Shown here: positions 43,405 to 54,524 of the stretch, in pieces
Layout: the number at the start of each line of letters is the position of its first letter
Numbering within the stretch: position 1 is the first letter of the stretch
Assembly: GCA_009760855.2 (NCBI GenBank)
Contig: WPIO01000055.1
Location: 593,501-657,500, forward strand
Direction: 5' to 3'
Length of the DNA: 64,000 nucleotides
Origin: Cristatella mucedo
Taxonomy: Eukaryota > Bryozoa > Phylactolaemata > Cristatellidae
Translations under genes and position numbers: made by a program
Notes under the pieces: generated by a model
Seen by the model: the letters and a program-made list of their open reading frames with translations, nothing else
Database searches by the model: none
What the model was told of the DNA's origin: nothing

Positions 43405-45300
43405 TCTGAAAATGGTATCGACCTGCTCGCCCTAACTGAAACCTGGCTGAAATCGATAAACAGCCCGACAATTAAAGACGCTACTCCATCCGGTTTCTCG
43501 TTCTTTCACACCCCTAGATCAATCAAAACTGGAGGTGGAGTTGCTATTATCGTTCGCTCGAAATTCAACTTCAAGCCATTTGTAGTACCCTCGAAGCAGT
43601 TTTTTGAATCAATTGTCTTGGTCTCACCGGAAAACAAGCTGCCGATAGTGGCAGTAGTCTATCGCCCACCAGGTACCAAATCCTCCTTTATCTCAGATTT
43701 CTCCGATCTCATTTCGATTCTGTGTGCAAGAAATCGATCCTTCCTCGTTATGGGTGATTTCAACGTTCACTTTGATAACTTATCTGACGCTTTCAGCACC
43801 GAATTTCGTGCATTGACTGACTCACTGTCTCTTGTGGCTCATGTGCATGGCCCTACTCACATCAAGGGTCACACACTCGACCAGATTTTCTCATACAACC
43901 ACTTTGTCATCACCAGTTATAACCAAATCCCGCTTATCTGACCACATGCAGATCTCATTCAATCTACAGTGTGTGCCCACATCCTCCTCTAAAATAACCT
44001 GTGAATCGCGAAACCTCAAGACCCTTGACATCGATGCTGTCCGTGCGAGAATATCTGCTTCGACTCTGCTGCTCAGTCCTCCCTCCGATCTGTCATCATT
44101 GGTAGATAGCTACAACACGACACTAGCTGACACGCTCGACGAATTTGCACCTCTGACAAAGCGCACTGTGCGCCCCCGCCCAAACGGCCTATAGTTTACC
44201 ACAGACATTAAACTAGCCAGGTCTACTAAACGAAAGCTTGAAAAAGCATACAAAAGATCCGGACTAACTGTCCATCGACAGGCATATGAAGACTACTGTA
44301 AGTCGTACCAATCGATCTTAGCAAAGGCCAAGTCTAGCTTTTATAGAAACATTGTTGAATCACAGATGCACAATCCAAAAATGCTGATGTCGACAATAAA
44401 CCATCTCCTCAACCGTTCCCAGATTAGCTCCTTACCTGATGATCCTAATGATGATCTAGTCGATCGCTTCTCTCGATTCTTTGTGCAGAAGATAGACAAG
44501 ATCAGGGAATCCATCCCTGCGATGACAACCTCCCCACTAGAATGCTGTTCCTCGGTTCCTGACTGCACCTCAATGTCTGCATTTAAGCAGGTCACTAGTG
44601 ATCTAGTCCTAAAGTTCGTATCGCAATCAAAGAAGACAACAAGTCCTCTGGACCCTATTCCCACTGTCCTGCTCCTACGTTGCATTGATCTGCTGCTGCC
44701 ATGCATAACTAACATCATTAATATGTCATTAGCCTCAGGTCATGTCCCAGCACCTTTAAAAAAAGCTGTAGTCAGGCCACTTCTCAAGAAAGCTACACTA
44801 GACCAAGAGAACTTGAGCAACTACCGCCCAGTCTCCCTTCTACCATTTCTATCAAAGACACTGAAACGGGTCGTGGCAGACCAGCTGAACTCATATATCG
44901 AAACCTCACACCTTGCTAGTAAGTTCCAGTCCGGCTTTTGAGCTAATCAGTCCACAGAATCAGGATTGCTTCGGGTGTAAAACGACCTACTTAGGAATGC
45001 AGACATGGGTAGAGTGTCTCTGCTTGTTTTGCTCAATTTTTCAGCAGCTTTTGACACCATCGCTCACAAAGTTCTTCTAGAGTGCCTCTCATCTCGCCTG
45101 GGCATCACTGGCACTGCTCTGCAGTGGTTCAGGTCCTATCTCAGTGGGAGACTCCAGAGTATTGACGTGAATGGACAAAGATCATCTGAAGTACCTCTGA
45201 AATATGGAGTACCTCAGGGCTCCGTGCTAGGTCCGGTTCTTTTCACGGTTTATACTCTCCCTCTTGCTGATGTGATTGATACACATGAGATCGGATCTTT
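43405..45300 (+). pseudogene. LINE-1f endonuclease and RT N-terminal half, inverted segment
   Basis: Encodes an APE-type endonuclease: IDLLALTETWLKS, VAVVYRPPG, MGDFNVHFDN with GDFN at 43753-43764, HTLDQIF and a shifted-frame LSDHMQISF. Then RT blocks: NYRPVSLLPFLSK, FQSGF, NFSAAFDT and GVPQGSVLGP (45206). Defects: frameshift near 43830-43940, TGA at 44939, TAA near 44978, and Asn for Asp in the LLDLSAAFD motif. It stops at VLFTVYTLPLAD and a few residues, just before the YADD box carried by the neighbouring minus-strand half. Confidence 0.9.
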
Positions 45301-45589
45301 GCTGACCTGCAGTATGACTCTGACATGTGACTTGCATATAGCCAATCTTTGTGTGTAAAAATAGCGAAAAACTTTAGGAAAATTGCGGCCATGTTTTTAT
45401 TTAACCCCCACAGCATTATCTTTAGCTGGCGAAGTGTACGGCAACAACAACTTTTCCAGTAAAGAGCCGTGACATTTGCTTGTGAAACGCTGGTGTGATA
45501 TAGCAGCCAGATTGTGGCTTCGGAGATTATATTTGCGGCTCCTGAATTATAATTCTAGTAATAAGACATTGACATTTGTATCGAATCCT

Positions 45590-45760
45590 ACTGGTGGTAA
45601 TAGCCCAGGAGGCAAGGTACTCTTCACGACCGAGGTCGTGGGTTCGAATCCTCGAGTTGGGCGAACCTTTATTGGCAACTGCTAGTGGTGGTGAAAGCCG
45701 ATGAGCCTCTTCTGCAGCTATACAAGTGAGGGTGCTAAATAAGCTAAGATTTTTTAAGAG
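45590..45760 (+). mobile_element. SINE-A copy
   Basis: cccaggaggcaaggtactct, gtcgtgggttcgaatcctcg (B box), ggtggtgaaagccgatgagc and gctaaataagctaag. Confidence 0.8.
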
Positions 45761-46400
<640 letters not shown>

Positions 46401-46611
46401 CATCTCTCTCTTTCTCTCTGCATCCCTCTTTGCATGCTTGCAGAGTTAATACCTATGCGAGGAGGCGAAACGCCAAGAGGTGTATGCCGGTCGATGAGAT
46501 TTGCTCTGATGCATACTATGAATATGAATATGAATATTAAGCCAATTTGGCTGGCCGATGTAAAATATCGCAAAGCACGATACGGTAACCCGAACAAACA
46601 AAAGAGCATAC

Positions 46612-46705
46612 CTTCCCTTTGCAGCAAATGTAAAGCGCTTAGAAAGAGATTGAGTTCTCTGAGGGCGCTTTATCAAGTGCGTTATTATTATTATTATTAT
46701 TATAC
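46612..46705 (+). mobile_element. LINE-1f tail-only copy
   Basis: tccctttgcagcaaatgtaa, then stem aaagcgc (46632-46638) pairing with gcgcttt (46665-46671), inner agaga/tctct, atcaagtgcg and (TTA)n. Confidence 0.9.
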
Positions 46706-47394
46706 TTCGTTAACTCTCACCAGGTCGGCAATTGGTATATCCATGTCAGCAGACGAATGAAAACAGGTGGCACGAGTTAAATGGAAGCTCGCCATACCAA
46801 CCGATGCGACGTCGCACGCCGTGACTGCCGACCGACCGGGCCTTGCCATGCTAGAAGCAGACATGACACACGAAGAACATCACGAAAGAAAGTGTAGCGT
46901 GCAAGCGGTAGCTGAAGGATGCTGCCTAAGAACTGTCGAGAGAGTTCCGCAGCAGTCAAGCACGCTGCTAAGCACCGGCATCCACCAACCGGCATCCGGA
47001 GGCCAACCAACAGCCTTTAATGGCAAACAACCTCTAATTCGTCGTCCACATACGACACGTGCGAAATGCATTGCTGCTGAGAAGACATTCGTCACTCGAT
47101 CGTTGAGAAATGTTAAGTAGCTTTAATACAGCGAGTAGCGAAATAGAGACCGAAGAAGAACGAGCGTACAGAACCTGGGGTACCATTATGGGCAAATAAA
47201 AAGACATCATCCGAGGTCTCACGTGTTTCCACTTCAGCCAATCAGCTGGGACTTCTAACCGCGGCCCGTTAGTCGAGTCATCGTGGGGCTTAGGTGAGGT
47301 CGCACGGTGAATCATAGCGCCGGTGCGAAGGTCGCATTTCCAACAACCAGAGAGTACGAGAAGGATAGATTTCTGCTCTTGCAAATAAGCAAAG
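46706..47394. other. Intergenic, no gene recognised
   Basis: A + frame of 117 codons at 46767-47120 overlaps minus-strand frames of similar length and resembles no family; I do not call it a gene. Confidence 0.4.
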
Positions 47395-47530
47395 TAATAA
47401 TAGTAACAATAATATATTTATATAGCGCCCTCGGAGAACTTGATCTCTTTCTTTGCACCTTACGGATGCTGTATAGAGAGAATTTCCAAATGATTGGTGG
47501 CAACAAAATGCAACCAGCAGGCATAATATA
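47395..47530 (-). mobile_element. LINE-1f 3' end
   Basis: gcgccctcggagaacttgat, gcaccttacggatgctgtat, then a short UTR, running into (AT)n. Confidence 0.7.
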
Positions 47531-47563
47531 TATATATATATAATATAGATATAATTCATTTGT

Positions 47564-47692
47564 ATAGCGCCCCAAGAGAACTAAATCTCTATTCAGGCAC
47601 TTCACATATGCCTCGGGGCTCGAGCCCGCGACCTCAGCCAGACCTTGGTCGGGGCGAGCACCGTAACCGCTAAACCAAACCAGCTCGGCGAT
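47564..47692 (-). mobile_element. SINE-B copy
   Basis: gcgccccaagagaactaaat (stem-loop), ggctcgagcccgcgacctca (B box) and accgtaaccgctaaaccaaa (A box), reverse orientation. AT-rich tail at 47528-47550. Confidence 0.82.
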
Positions 47693-47835
47693 GTAAGCAA
47701 GTACGTGCACGTTGTTGCGTGGCGAGCACTGTGTCGCAAATCAAGTTGTATAGTGTATCCGGCGTTGGACCGGATGGCCTCTGCTGGTCATTTACCCAAA
47801 GGACTCGTCGCGTAGTTCTATGGACAAAAAGCCCA

Positions 47836-47837
<2 letters not shown>

Positions 47838-47880
<43 letters not shown>
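47838..47880. repeat. (AT)n microsatellite
   Basis: Pure AT dinucleotides followed by (CA)n. Confidence 0.96.
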
Positions 47881-47885
<5 letters not shown>

Positions 47886-47983
47886 TCAAGTGTGTGCCAT
47901 CGCGAAGTACTAGCTGTTCGTCTTTGTGCGATATTCCTGTCTCTACAACAACTAAGCTCTACAACAAATGCAAGATTGCAGGG

Positions 47984-48190
47984 AAGGTGAAGGAAAAAAG
48001 TGAAACCTTCACTTTTTTTCCTTCACCTTTTGATTCCAAAGGTAAGGACGCATCTCGCACATTCTAGGAATAGAACTTTGAATATAATTAGTCTCATAGA
48101 ATTATATTATTATCATCATTACATTATTATTATTATATTATATATTTTAATTATAAATTCTATAAGACTATACTAGAAGGAATAGAACCC
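47984..48190. repeat. Hairpin-forming sequence, possible MITE
   Basis: 47984-48004 and 48008-48029 are reverse complements except for one A, with a 3-base loop. A second inverted repeat, attagtctcatagaatta / aattctataagactat, spans 48085-48170. Confidence 0.6.
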
Positions 48191-48614
48191 GAGACTTTGA
48201 GTAAGTGAAGATCTTTACTCCCCTAAATCTAACTGACGCGTTTCACTTGGGGAACAGGTTACATACTTTGAGTCTCTGGCATATGTATCTATATTGAGGA
48301 GGCGCGCTTCTAGCGAAAATAAAGTCTGAGCGAGCGTTACCGGACGTACTCATGTTAGCAGACGCTGTTGAGATATAAGACATGTTACATTGCGATATCC
48401 AGAAATGTTAGGCATATCCAGAAAGGTTGCGCTACTGCCTAATTTTGCTGGTTAAACACTTAAACAAATCGCTACATTTTTAAGCAACTGCAAAACCCTC
48501 TATATGTAGGGGCCTAAACGTCACTCGACACACAGCACACTTTCGTTGAGACTATTTAGTCATAGAGGTACGACTTGCTCAGCAGCTGAAAAAACCCAGA
48601 CAAAATGGCACATA
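48191..48614. other. Intergenic, no gene recognised
   Basis: No supported feature. Confidence 0.45.
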
Positions 48615-48729
48615 ATGATAACAGTAATATATATTTTTATAGCGCCCCAGAGAACTCAATCTCTTTCTACGCACTTTATATTTGCTGAAGAGGAAGCATG
48701 ATCGAACGATTAGTGGTAGCATGCTCAAT
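48615..48729 (-). mobile_element. LINE-1f 3' end, interrupted by the solo LTR
   Basis: gcgccccagagaactcaatc, gcactttatatttgctgaag and gatcgaacgattagtggtag through gcatgctcaat. The 3'-UTR sequence continues at 49785. Confidence 0.85.
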
Positions 48730-49784
48730 TGTAGCACAGCGCCGGCCGGACTCAATTTTAGTGCGCACAAGAACTGCTCAGCAGGAAACGCCTCTGTCCT
48801 AGAGCTGTGAGCAAGAGGACGCAGCCGTCGTAGTAGGAGCACGAGGTGATTGATATCGCCTGCCGGCCTGTCAGTCCTATGGTCCGGGCTAGCAGTTCAA
48901 GAATAGGGCAACGCTTGCCCGAGGTCGCTGTCGCCGCCAGCCGTCCTAGAGTTGCTGGACGGGTTTCCGTGAGAACGAGAAAGGTGGCTGAAAAGCACCC
49001 ACGTCCTCTTTTACGCAGCGGTCTTGACGGACGGTTTCCAAAGAGGGTGGGCTGTTCCAGGGCGATGGACGAGACAGTACGAGTCAACAGCAGGAGAATT
49101 CGGTGGACGCCGAATATGGTCGCACAGCGCCCGTGGCTTTTCGTGTTTGCGTTCTTTGCGTGCACGTGGTTCCGGCATAAGGATTTACCGATGCGAACTA
49201 GAAGTAGTTCCATGTGGTGTGTGACATATTTCGGTAGTTCGGGCTCCTTCGTCTATTTGGGTCGTTTCCCACTATAGACGTAGGTGGCCTAAGTGCGGAG
49301 ACAGGTTCCCCCCATGCAAGAGTGCTTGAGGGAGTGTGTGAGGTATTCCTGCCGTAAGGTGGAAGCGGAGCCCTAGTTCTCCAGTCAGGGTCTAGGCTCC
49401 GGTTCGGGCTCCTCGTTCTATTTGGGTCGTTCCTCACAATAGACGTAGGTAGCCTAAGTGTGGGGACGTATTTCCCCTGCAAGCGTGCTTGTGCTGTTGT
49501 GAGCCTGCGAGGAGTGTGGAGATAAAACTGAGCTAGACGCGCAGCGACTTTGTGCGCTTGCGAATAAAGCTCTGTAAAATCCTCTATTCGCGTGTCTCGC
49601 TTTCAATTCAAGCCGCGAACTCACGACCCCCCTCAGTAACGATAAGTAGGTCAGCGCCAGAAACGCTTGTTTCGTGGCGGCCTGCTTATTGCGCGTAGGT
49701 GCGCACCGAACCGCATTCGGCAGTAGGTTGCACTGCTCGGTAAGCGGCAGGTTACGCCCACTTCACTGAACCTTCGGCGTTACA
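48730..49784 (+). mobile_element. Solo LTR, about 1055 bp, with 4-bp target duplication
   Basis: Starts tgtagcacagcgcc and ends ggcgttaca (TG...CA ends), flanked on both sides by caat (48726-48729 and 49785-49788). The LINE-1f 3' UTR is continuous across the site. AATAAA at 49563-49568 fits an LTR polyadenylation signal. Inside, a block of about 65 bp (ggttcgggctcc to cggagac-like) occurs at about 49236 and again at about 49397. No coding region, so it is a recombination product. Family not assignable; a 4-bp duplication fits Gypsy- or BEL-type elements. Confidence 0.88.
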
Positions 49785-49827
49785 CAATTAACGACAAGCA
49801 TAACCTGGTTAGAGATGTAATGTAGGG
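49785..49827 (-). mobile_element. LINE-1f 3' UTR, continuation
   Basis: aattaacgacaagcataacc and tggttagagatg, the part expected after gcatgctcaat in other copies. Confidence 0.75.
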
Positions 49828-50406
49828 TCAGCGTAAGAACTTTGCTCTGCATCTGTTGCTCAACCGGCAACCACCCTAGCTCTTTTAGCAAAGGAGACAC
49901 GTGCTCAAACCGCTGAGACTTGAAGAGTAGCCTTGCAGCCATATTCATTGTGTAGTGGCATAATAGCTTTCTTCGGCAGCCCAGCCAAACGGGAATTACA
50001 ATAATCAAGCCGAGACAGAACTAAAGAGCTAGTTAAATTTTTTACAAGCCACTGTGGGAGACAGCTCCTAATCTTGGATAGGGATCGGACGTGATGGCAA
50101 GCCGTAGCAGCAGTCTTCTGAGCGAAGCTTTTAAAATTTGTGTAGCTGTTGAAAACGACACGCAAATTTCGAGCACGTGGTGATGGTCGCACAACACCAT
50201 CAATTAGAAGAGCAAAGCCTTTTAATCCAGCTACATGCTTAGTGTGTCCTTTGTGCAGCAGTTTGGTTTTATTATCATTTAGTTTCAAGAAATTTTTCGA
50301 CCAGGATCGAATGTCGGCAAGACGAGCATTCAGTTTATCAGTTGCTGCAGCAGATTCCGACGGTTTGAACGACAAATACAGCTGAGTATCGTCAGCATAA
50401 ACAGAT
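49828..50406 (-). mobile_element. LINE-2f fragment nested in LINE-1f
   Basis: Reverse strand encodes VYADDTQLYLSFKPSES, IRSWSKNFLKLNDNKTKLL, KTAATACHHVRSLSKIRS and LVLSRLDYCNSRLAGLPKKA. A short taatgta remains at the tail end, but the rest of the 3' end is deleted. The LINE-1f UTR resumes at about 50403. Confidence 0.82.
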
Positions 50407-50455
50407 GACATACACATGGTCAGCATGCAAATATTGTTAGAGGCAGCATGGTAAT
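50403..50455 (-). mobile_element. LINE-1f 3' UTR, last piece
   Basis: atgacatacacatggtcagc and atgcaaatattgttagaggc match the UTR segment that follows gttagaggtgac in other copies. Confidence 0.7.
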
Positions 50456-50463
50456 AATAATAT

Positions 50464-52689
50464 CAAGGCTTCGCAACAACACATTGAAGATAAAATATAC
50501 TGAAATTTATTGGCTATAATATATTGGGCTGATTCGTTTGACAATACAAATAAATTGCACGGGATTGATTGAAAATGCCAATATGTTTGACAATATGTTG
50601 TAATATATTCAGGTATGGTTATAAACCTAGTTGTCTCTGTCACGTGATAGATTACACCTACAAATATATGAATTGACTTTTCAAATTTGAAAAGATTCAA
50701 TTAAAATCATATCCGGACATATATCCGATAAATCATGTTTAACCAATCACAATTGTCCAAGTGCACAATCGTATACAATCGTGGTGGCGCCATTTTTTGT
50801 CTCAGAGGTCGCCAACTTTGATGTCGAGTTCAAGTTCCCGTCCTACAGTCCTACCTGACAACAAGAAGGTCTCTCAGCTTTAGTTTGGCTAAAATCCTGT
50901 TGGTTCTGAAGTCAATACGTGGAAATACACTTGTGGAACTGTTCACCGACAAAACATTAAGCTCGGTTACAGGAATCTGATATCCCACATTAAGCAGAAG
51001 CACCTGAGTTATATAGAAATGTTTCACTTGGCGAAACAAGCACACGGAGACTGGCAAATCCGAAACAGCAAGTATCATCACCTGAACTAGACAATCAGTA
51101 TCTGGACCGATCACCTTGGAGTACATGCTTGATAGTCGATCAACCAATGTATTCAAATGGCTGGAATGGATCGTCGTGAATGAGCTCGAATTGATCTCTT
51201 GCGAAAAAGAGTTCATCCGAAGCAACACAAAACTGCAGTCGATCTTAGTAAAACACTCAAGAAAAATATGCTCAAGCTGGTAGAGGCGGTGGAAAAAATA
51301 TATCTGTCAAGATCGCTTCTGCTACCACTTTTGCTCTTGTGTTTGATGGCTGGCCTGAGGATTCAACACACTTTATTGGTCTTTTTATCGTTTACCCTGG
51401 CAAGGAGCACACTGCTGATCATGAAATTCATCTGCTGACCTTCGCACCTCTCCTTGACGAGACAAATTTTGCTGCCAAGAACTATATGCATTTAATCAAA
51501 TCGGCACTTGAGTGGTTCTCCTTGTCTCTTGACCCCCTTTTCTGTTTGATTGGGGACAACTGCTCAATCAACCAGGCAACTGCGAACCTTCTTGGTGTGC
51601 CACTTTTCGGATGCTGCAGTCACCGTTTTAATTTGGCTGTTGAGGCATACATAAGCACATTCCTCGCAACTGAATCGAAGTTGATTGGGAAGCTGACGTC
51701 AAAGTTGTCAACGACAAACAGTCAGGTCGATTTTGCTTTATGACATCCGTGCGCCCAGTCAAGCGCAACGTCACCTGCTGGACAGGCGTTCCAGATATGT
51801 TTCAGCGCTTCGAAAGACTCCTTCCAAATTTTGATGAGGCTGACAATGAAATAATGGACATTGTTTCCACAGCTGGGCAGACAACGAATATTCGGGATCG
51901 CAAGCAAGCATTGGCCGATTTAAAATCTGTTACAATAGCGCTGCAGCGACGTGACATGTCGTTGATCGAATCGGATGTTTTATTCCGATCGATTATTGAC
52001 TCTTATCCAGAGTTTGCCTTCCACCACTATCTTGGAAACGATGCAGATATCATCCACAGCAAAGATTTAGAAACGACCGCCGTCAAGATGCAAGCAAAGA
52101 ACAAGGAGAAAAAACTCTCGAAATTCATGAAGAACGTGCTATTGAACAAGTGTTGCTACCTGTAGCTCAGGACTCGGGAAGAAGCTGCAGATGATTATGC
52201 TCAATTTTTGTTTTGCTGAGCGAGCACTCAGGCGACAGCGTGTCGAAGAGAAGAAAGCATGCAGCAAGTACATCCACACTCGCTCCTTCTTGCTTCCAGC
52301 AGCATGTGAGTTGGAGAGGCTTTTCTCCTTGGCAAAGCGAGTGCTCCTCCCTCAACGTCGTAGTTTGCAACCCGGAACCTTGGAGGCGCTGCTTTTTCTG
52401 TATCAAAACAAGTTACTGTGGATTTTGGCTCTGGTCGCCATGATGGTGAATGAAAATGTCTCAGAGAGACAGCTGACAATAACGAAGAGAACGAAGAAGA
52501 ATATGAAGAGGATTTGGTAAAATCACTGACAATAAGTTTCAACGTGGGATGTGTAAGGCGTGCAATACATTGCGTCGGTGCCATAGCATATTGCAGTCTA
52601 CTGTGTTTTTGGAATTGAATATTGCAATATATTTATTGTTGAATATCAGAACATTGAATACTATAACAATATTTTTGTACGCAGCCTTG
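50464..52689 (+). mobile_element. hAT DNA transposon, 2226 bp, defective
   Basis: Terminal inverted repeats: caaggcttcgcaacaacaca at the left, and on the reverse strand caaggctgcgtacaaaaata from the right end. Flanked by 8-bp duplications aataatat (50456-50463) and aatggtat (52690-52697), six of eight identical. Carries a broken transposase. Confidence 0.85.
50905..52520 (+). pseudogene. hAT transposase, broken by stops and frameshifts
   Basis: BED-type zinc-finger remnant near 50915-51003 (YTCG ... YRNLISHIKQKH) with one Cys missing. Catalytic block with DGW (Asp at 51345) in FDGWPEDSTHFIGLFIVYP. Second Asp at 51555 in LIGDNCSINQ, followed by the CCSHRFNLAV block. hATC dimerisation region at about 52314-52430 (ELERLFSLAKRVLLPQRRS, LYQNKLLW). 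Frame changes near 51740 and a stop at 52163. A typical hAT layout, but non-autonomous now. Confidence 0.88.
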
Positions 52690-52703
52690 AATGGTATTAC
52701 TAG

Positions 52704-53404
52704 TGTAACGCCGACGACTCGGCGGAGTAGGCTTGACCTGCCCGCTCACCTAGCGGCGTAACCTATCGCCTAATGCCGTTCGGTGCGCGCCTACGCGCAG
52801 TAAGCTGGCCGCCACGAAACGAGCGTTTCTGACGCTGACCTGCTTACCGTTACGAAATGGGGTCGTGAGTCCGCGGCGTGAATCGGATAGCGAGAGACAC
52901 GAATTGGAGATTTTAATGAGCTTTATTCGCAAGTGCACAAAGTCGCTGCGCGTCTAGCTCAGTTTTATCTCGGCACTCCTCGCACGCTCTCAACAGCACC
53001 AACACTCTTGCGGAGGGAATATGTCTCCACACTGAGGCTGCTTACGTCTATAGTGGGGAACGACCCAAATAGACGGAGCCCGAACCGGAGCTTAAACCCT
53101 AACCGGAGAACTAGGACTCCGTTTCCACCAGTGCGGCAGGAATACTCCACGCACACTAACCACGTCTAGCTCGCACCGGAAACTCCTTATGCCGAGACCA
53201 GGTGCGAGTGCGCACACACAAAACACAAAAGAAACACAAAATACCAGCTCGGGCGCGATACGACCGTATTCGGTGGAGTCCACCGAATCCTCCTAGCGCT
53301 GTCTCGTCCTGTCCCGTCAATCGCAGGCGAACAGCCCGCCCTCCTCCCTCGCTTTCAGGGAAATGAGTCCGACGGCGTCGAAGCGAAGCCGAAGCGAGGT
53401 GCCG
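52704..53404 (-). mobile_element. Diverged LTR, inverted relative to 48730-49784
   Basis: Begins tgtaacgccga, the reverse complement of the LTR 3' end. Then gtttctgacgctgacctgct, gctttattcgcaagtgcaca (AATAAA in reverse, 52922-52927), gtggggaacgacccaaatag and cggtggagtccaccgaat, all in the order expected of the solo LTR read backwards. The outer end is not identifiable; the match fades before the ACCAAAAG repeat. Confidence 0.78.
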
Positions 53405-53470
53405 AACAAAAGACCAAAAGACCAAAAGACCAAAAGACCAAAAGATCAAAAGACCGACCAAAAGACCAAG
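53405..53470. repeat. 9-bp tandem repeat accaaaaga
   Basis: Six to seven units with small variations (atcaaaaga, accgaccaaaaga). Confidence 0.92.
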
Positions 53471-53949
53471 TGCGAGCGTCGCTCCACTCCCTAATACTTA
53501 GCTGAGACAATGGGGCAACAGCTTAGTGGTATTGGGCCCGACACCATGGCCCATTACGTTAGGGAATTAATACCGTCACTAGGCCACTGGAAGGGCGCCT
53601 CTGTCCAGCTTGAATGGCGAATGGGTTCCAGACGATTCTTTTTGGACAGAGTGAAGGCGGAGGTTGACAGGCCAGCCAACATCAATCAGCAGCTCCCGCG
53701 GGTATCGGACCAATTCTAAAGGCCGACTCGCCACCGCTGGTCAGAGAGCTTCCTGGCTTGCTCTTAAGCGCTTCCTCTCTAACCGCACTGACGCTCCTCC
53801 CTGGCTCACTGCTCCAGGACAAAAGAGTTCTTGCCCGCCGCCGAACAGCCCTTGTTCGCGCTAAAATTAAGCCAAGGCCAACTAGGCGCTACGTTAGCAG
53901 GCCGTCTGTAGAGCGTCTCCGTAGTGTGCTTCGATTCGCCCTGCACAGA
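53471..53949. other. Unassigned, possibly internal retroelement sequence
   Basis: A + frame at 53510-53719 (MGQQLSGIGPDTMAHYVREL and on) has a coding-like look but no recognised family. It sits between the inverted LTR and a dispersed repeat. Confidence 0.3.
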
Positions 53950-54240
53950 GAACGCTCGCATCGAACCAACCAACCAACGATCTATTCCACTACTCACAGA
54001 GCAGAGGGAGCACGACTTCACTCACCCCTCTCTCCCACTCTAGTCTACTCTCCTCGACCCCGGCTGTGCCTTGGCCGACCCCGATGGTGAATCCACCATC
54101 GGGTTCACCAGCGGGTTATCGGCCGGTGTCCGCGCCTCATTAGAAGCAGACCGGCAGCTGTGCACGGGCCCCTCTCGACGATGCTCCCACGGAGCAGCTA
54201 GTTAGGAAAGGAGCGGCACCGGCCCGCATGCGATCGAACT
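53950..54240 (+). repeat. Dispersed repeat, inverted copy of 12150-12460
   Basis: ctgtgccttggccgaccccg, atggtgaatccaccatcggg, cccctctcgacgatgctccc and agcggcaccggcccgcatgc align with the reverse complement of the other copy. Confidence 0.75.
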
Positions 54241-54261
54241 ACACAGAGATCTAACTCTGGC

Positions 54262-54415
54262 TTGGCTCAGAGGTTAATGCGATCGCCGCGACCAAGGTCA
54301 AGGTGAATATATTCAACATCCGAGGTTGTTGGCTGGAGCCTCGTAGCATATGCGAGAAACGCCTGAATAGAGATTAAGTTCCTTTAGGGCATTACGCAAA
54401 TGAATTATATTAGCT
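54262..54415 (+). mobile_element. SINE-B copy
   Basis: ttggctcagaggttaatgcg (A-box region), agcatatgcgagaaacgcct, gaatagagattaagttcctt and tagggcattacgcaa (stem-loop). Confidence 0.7.
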
Positions 54416-54524
54416 CTGTATACAGGCACATTAAAACTTGCCAAAACAGGGGGTTAATGTACCTGCCTTGCGATGCCTCCCTGCTTTCCAGCACCTCGAG
54501 ATTTCTCGAAACTTCCTTTTCAGC

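Noticed and set aside
46767-47120. 117-codon + frame
   Set aside because: No domain, no splice context, and comparable frames on the other strand.
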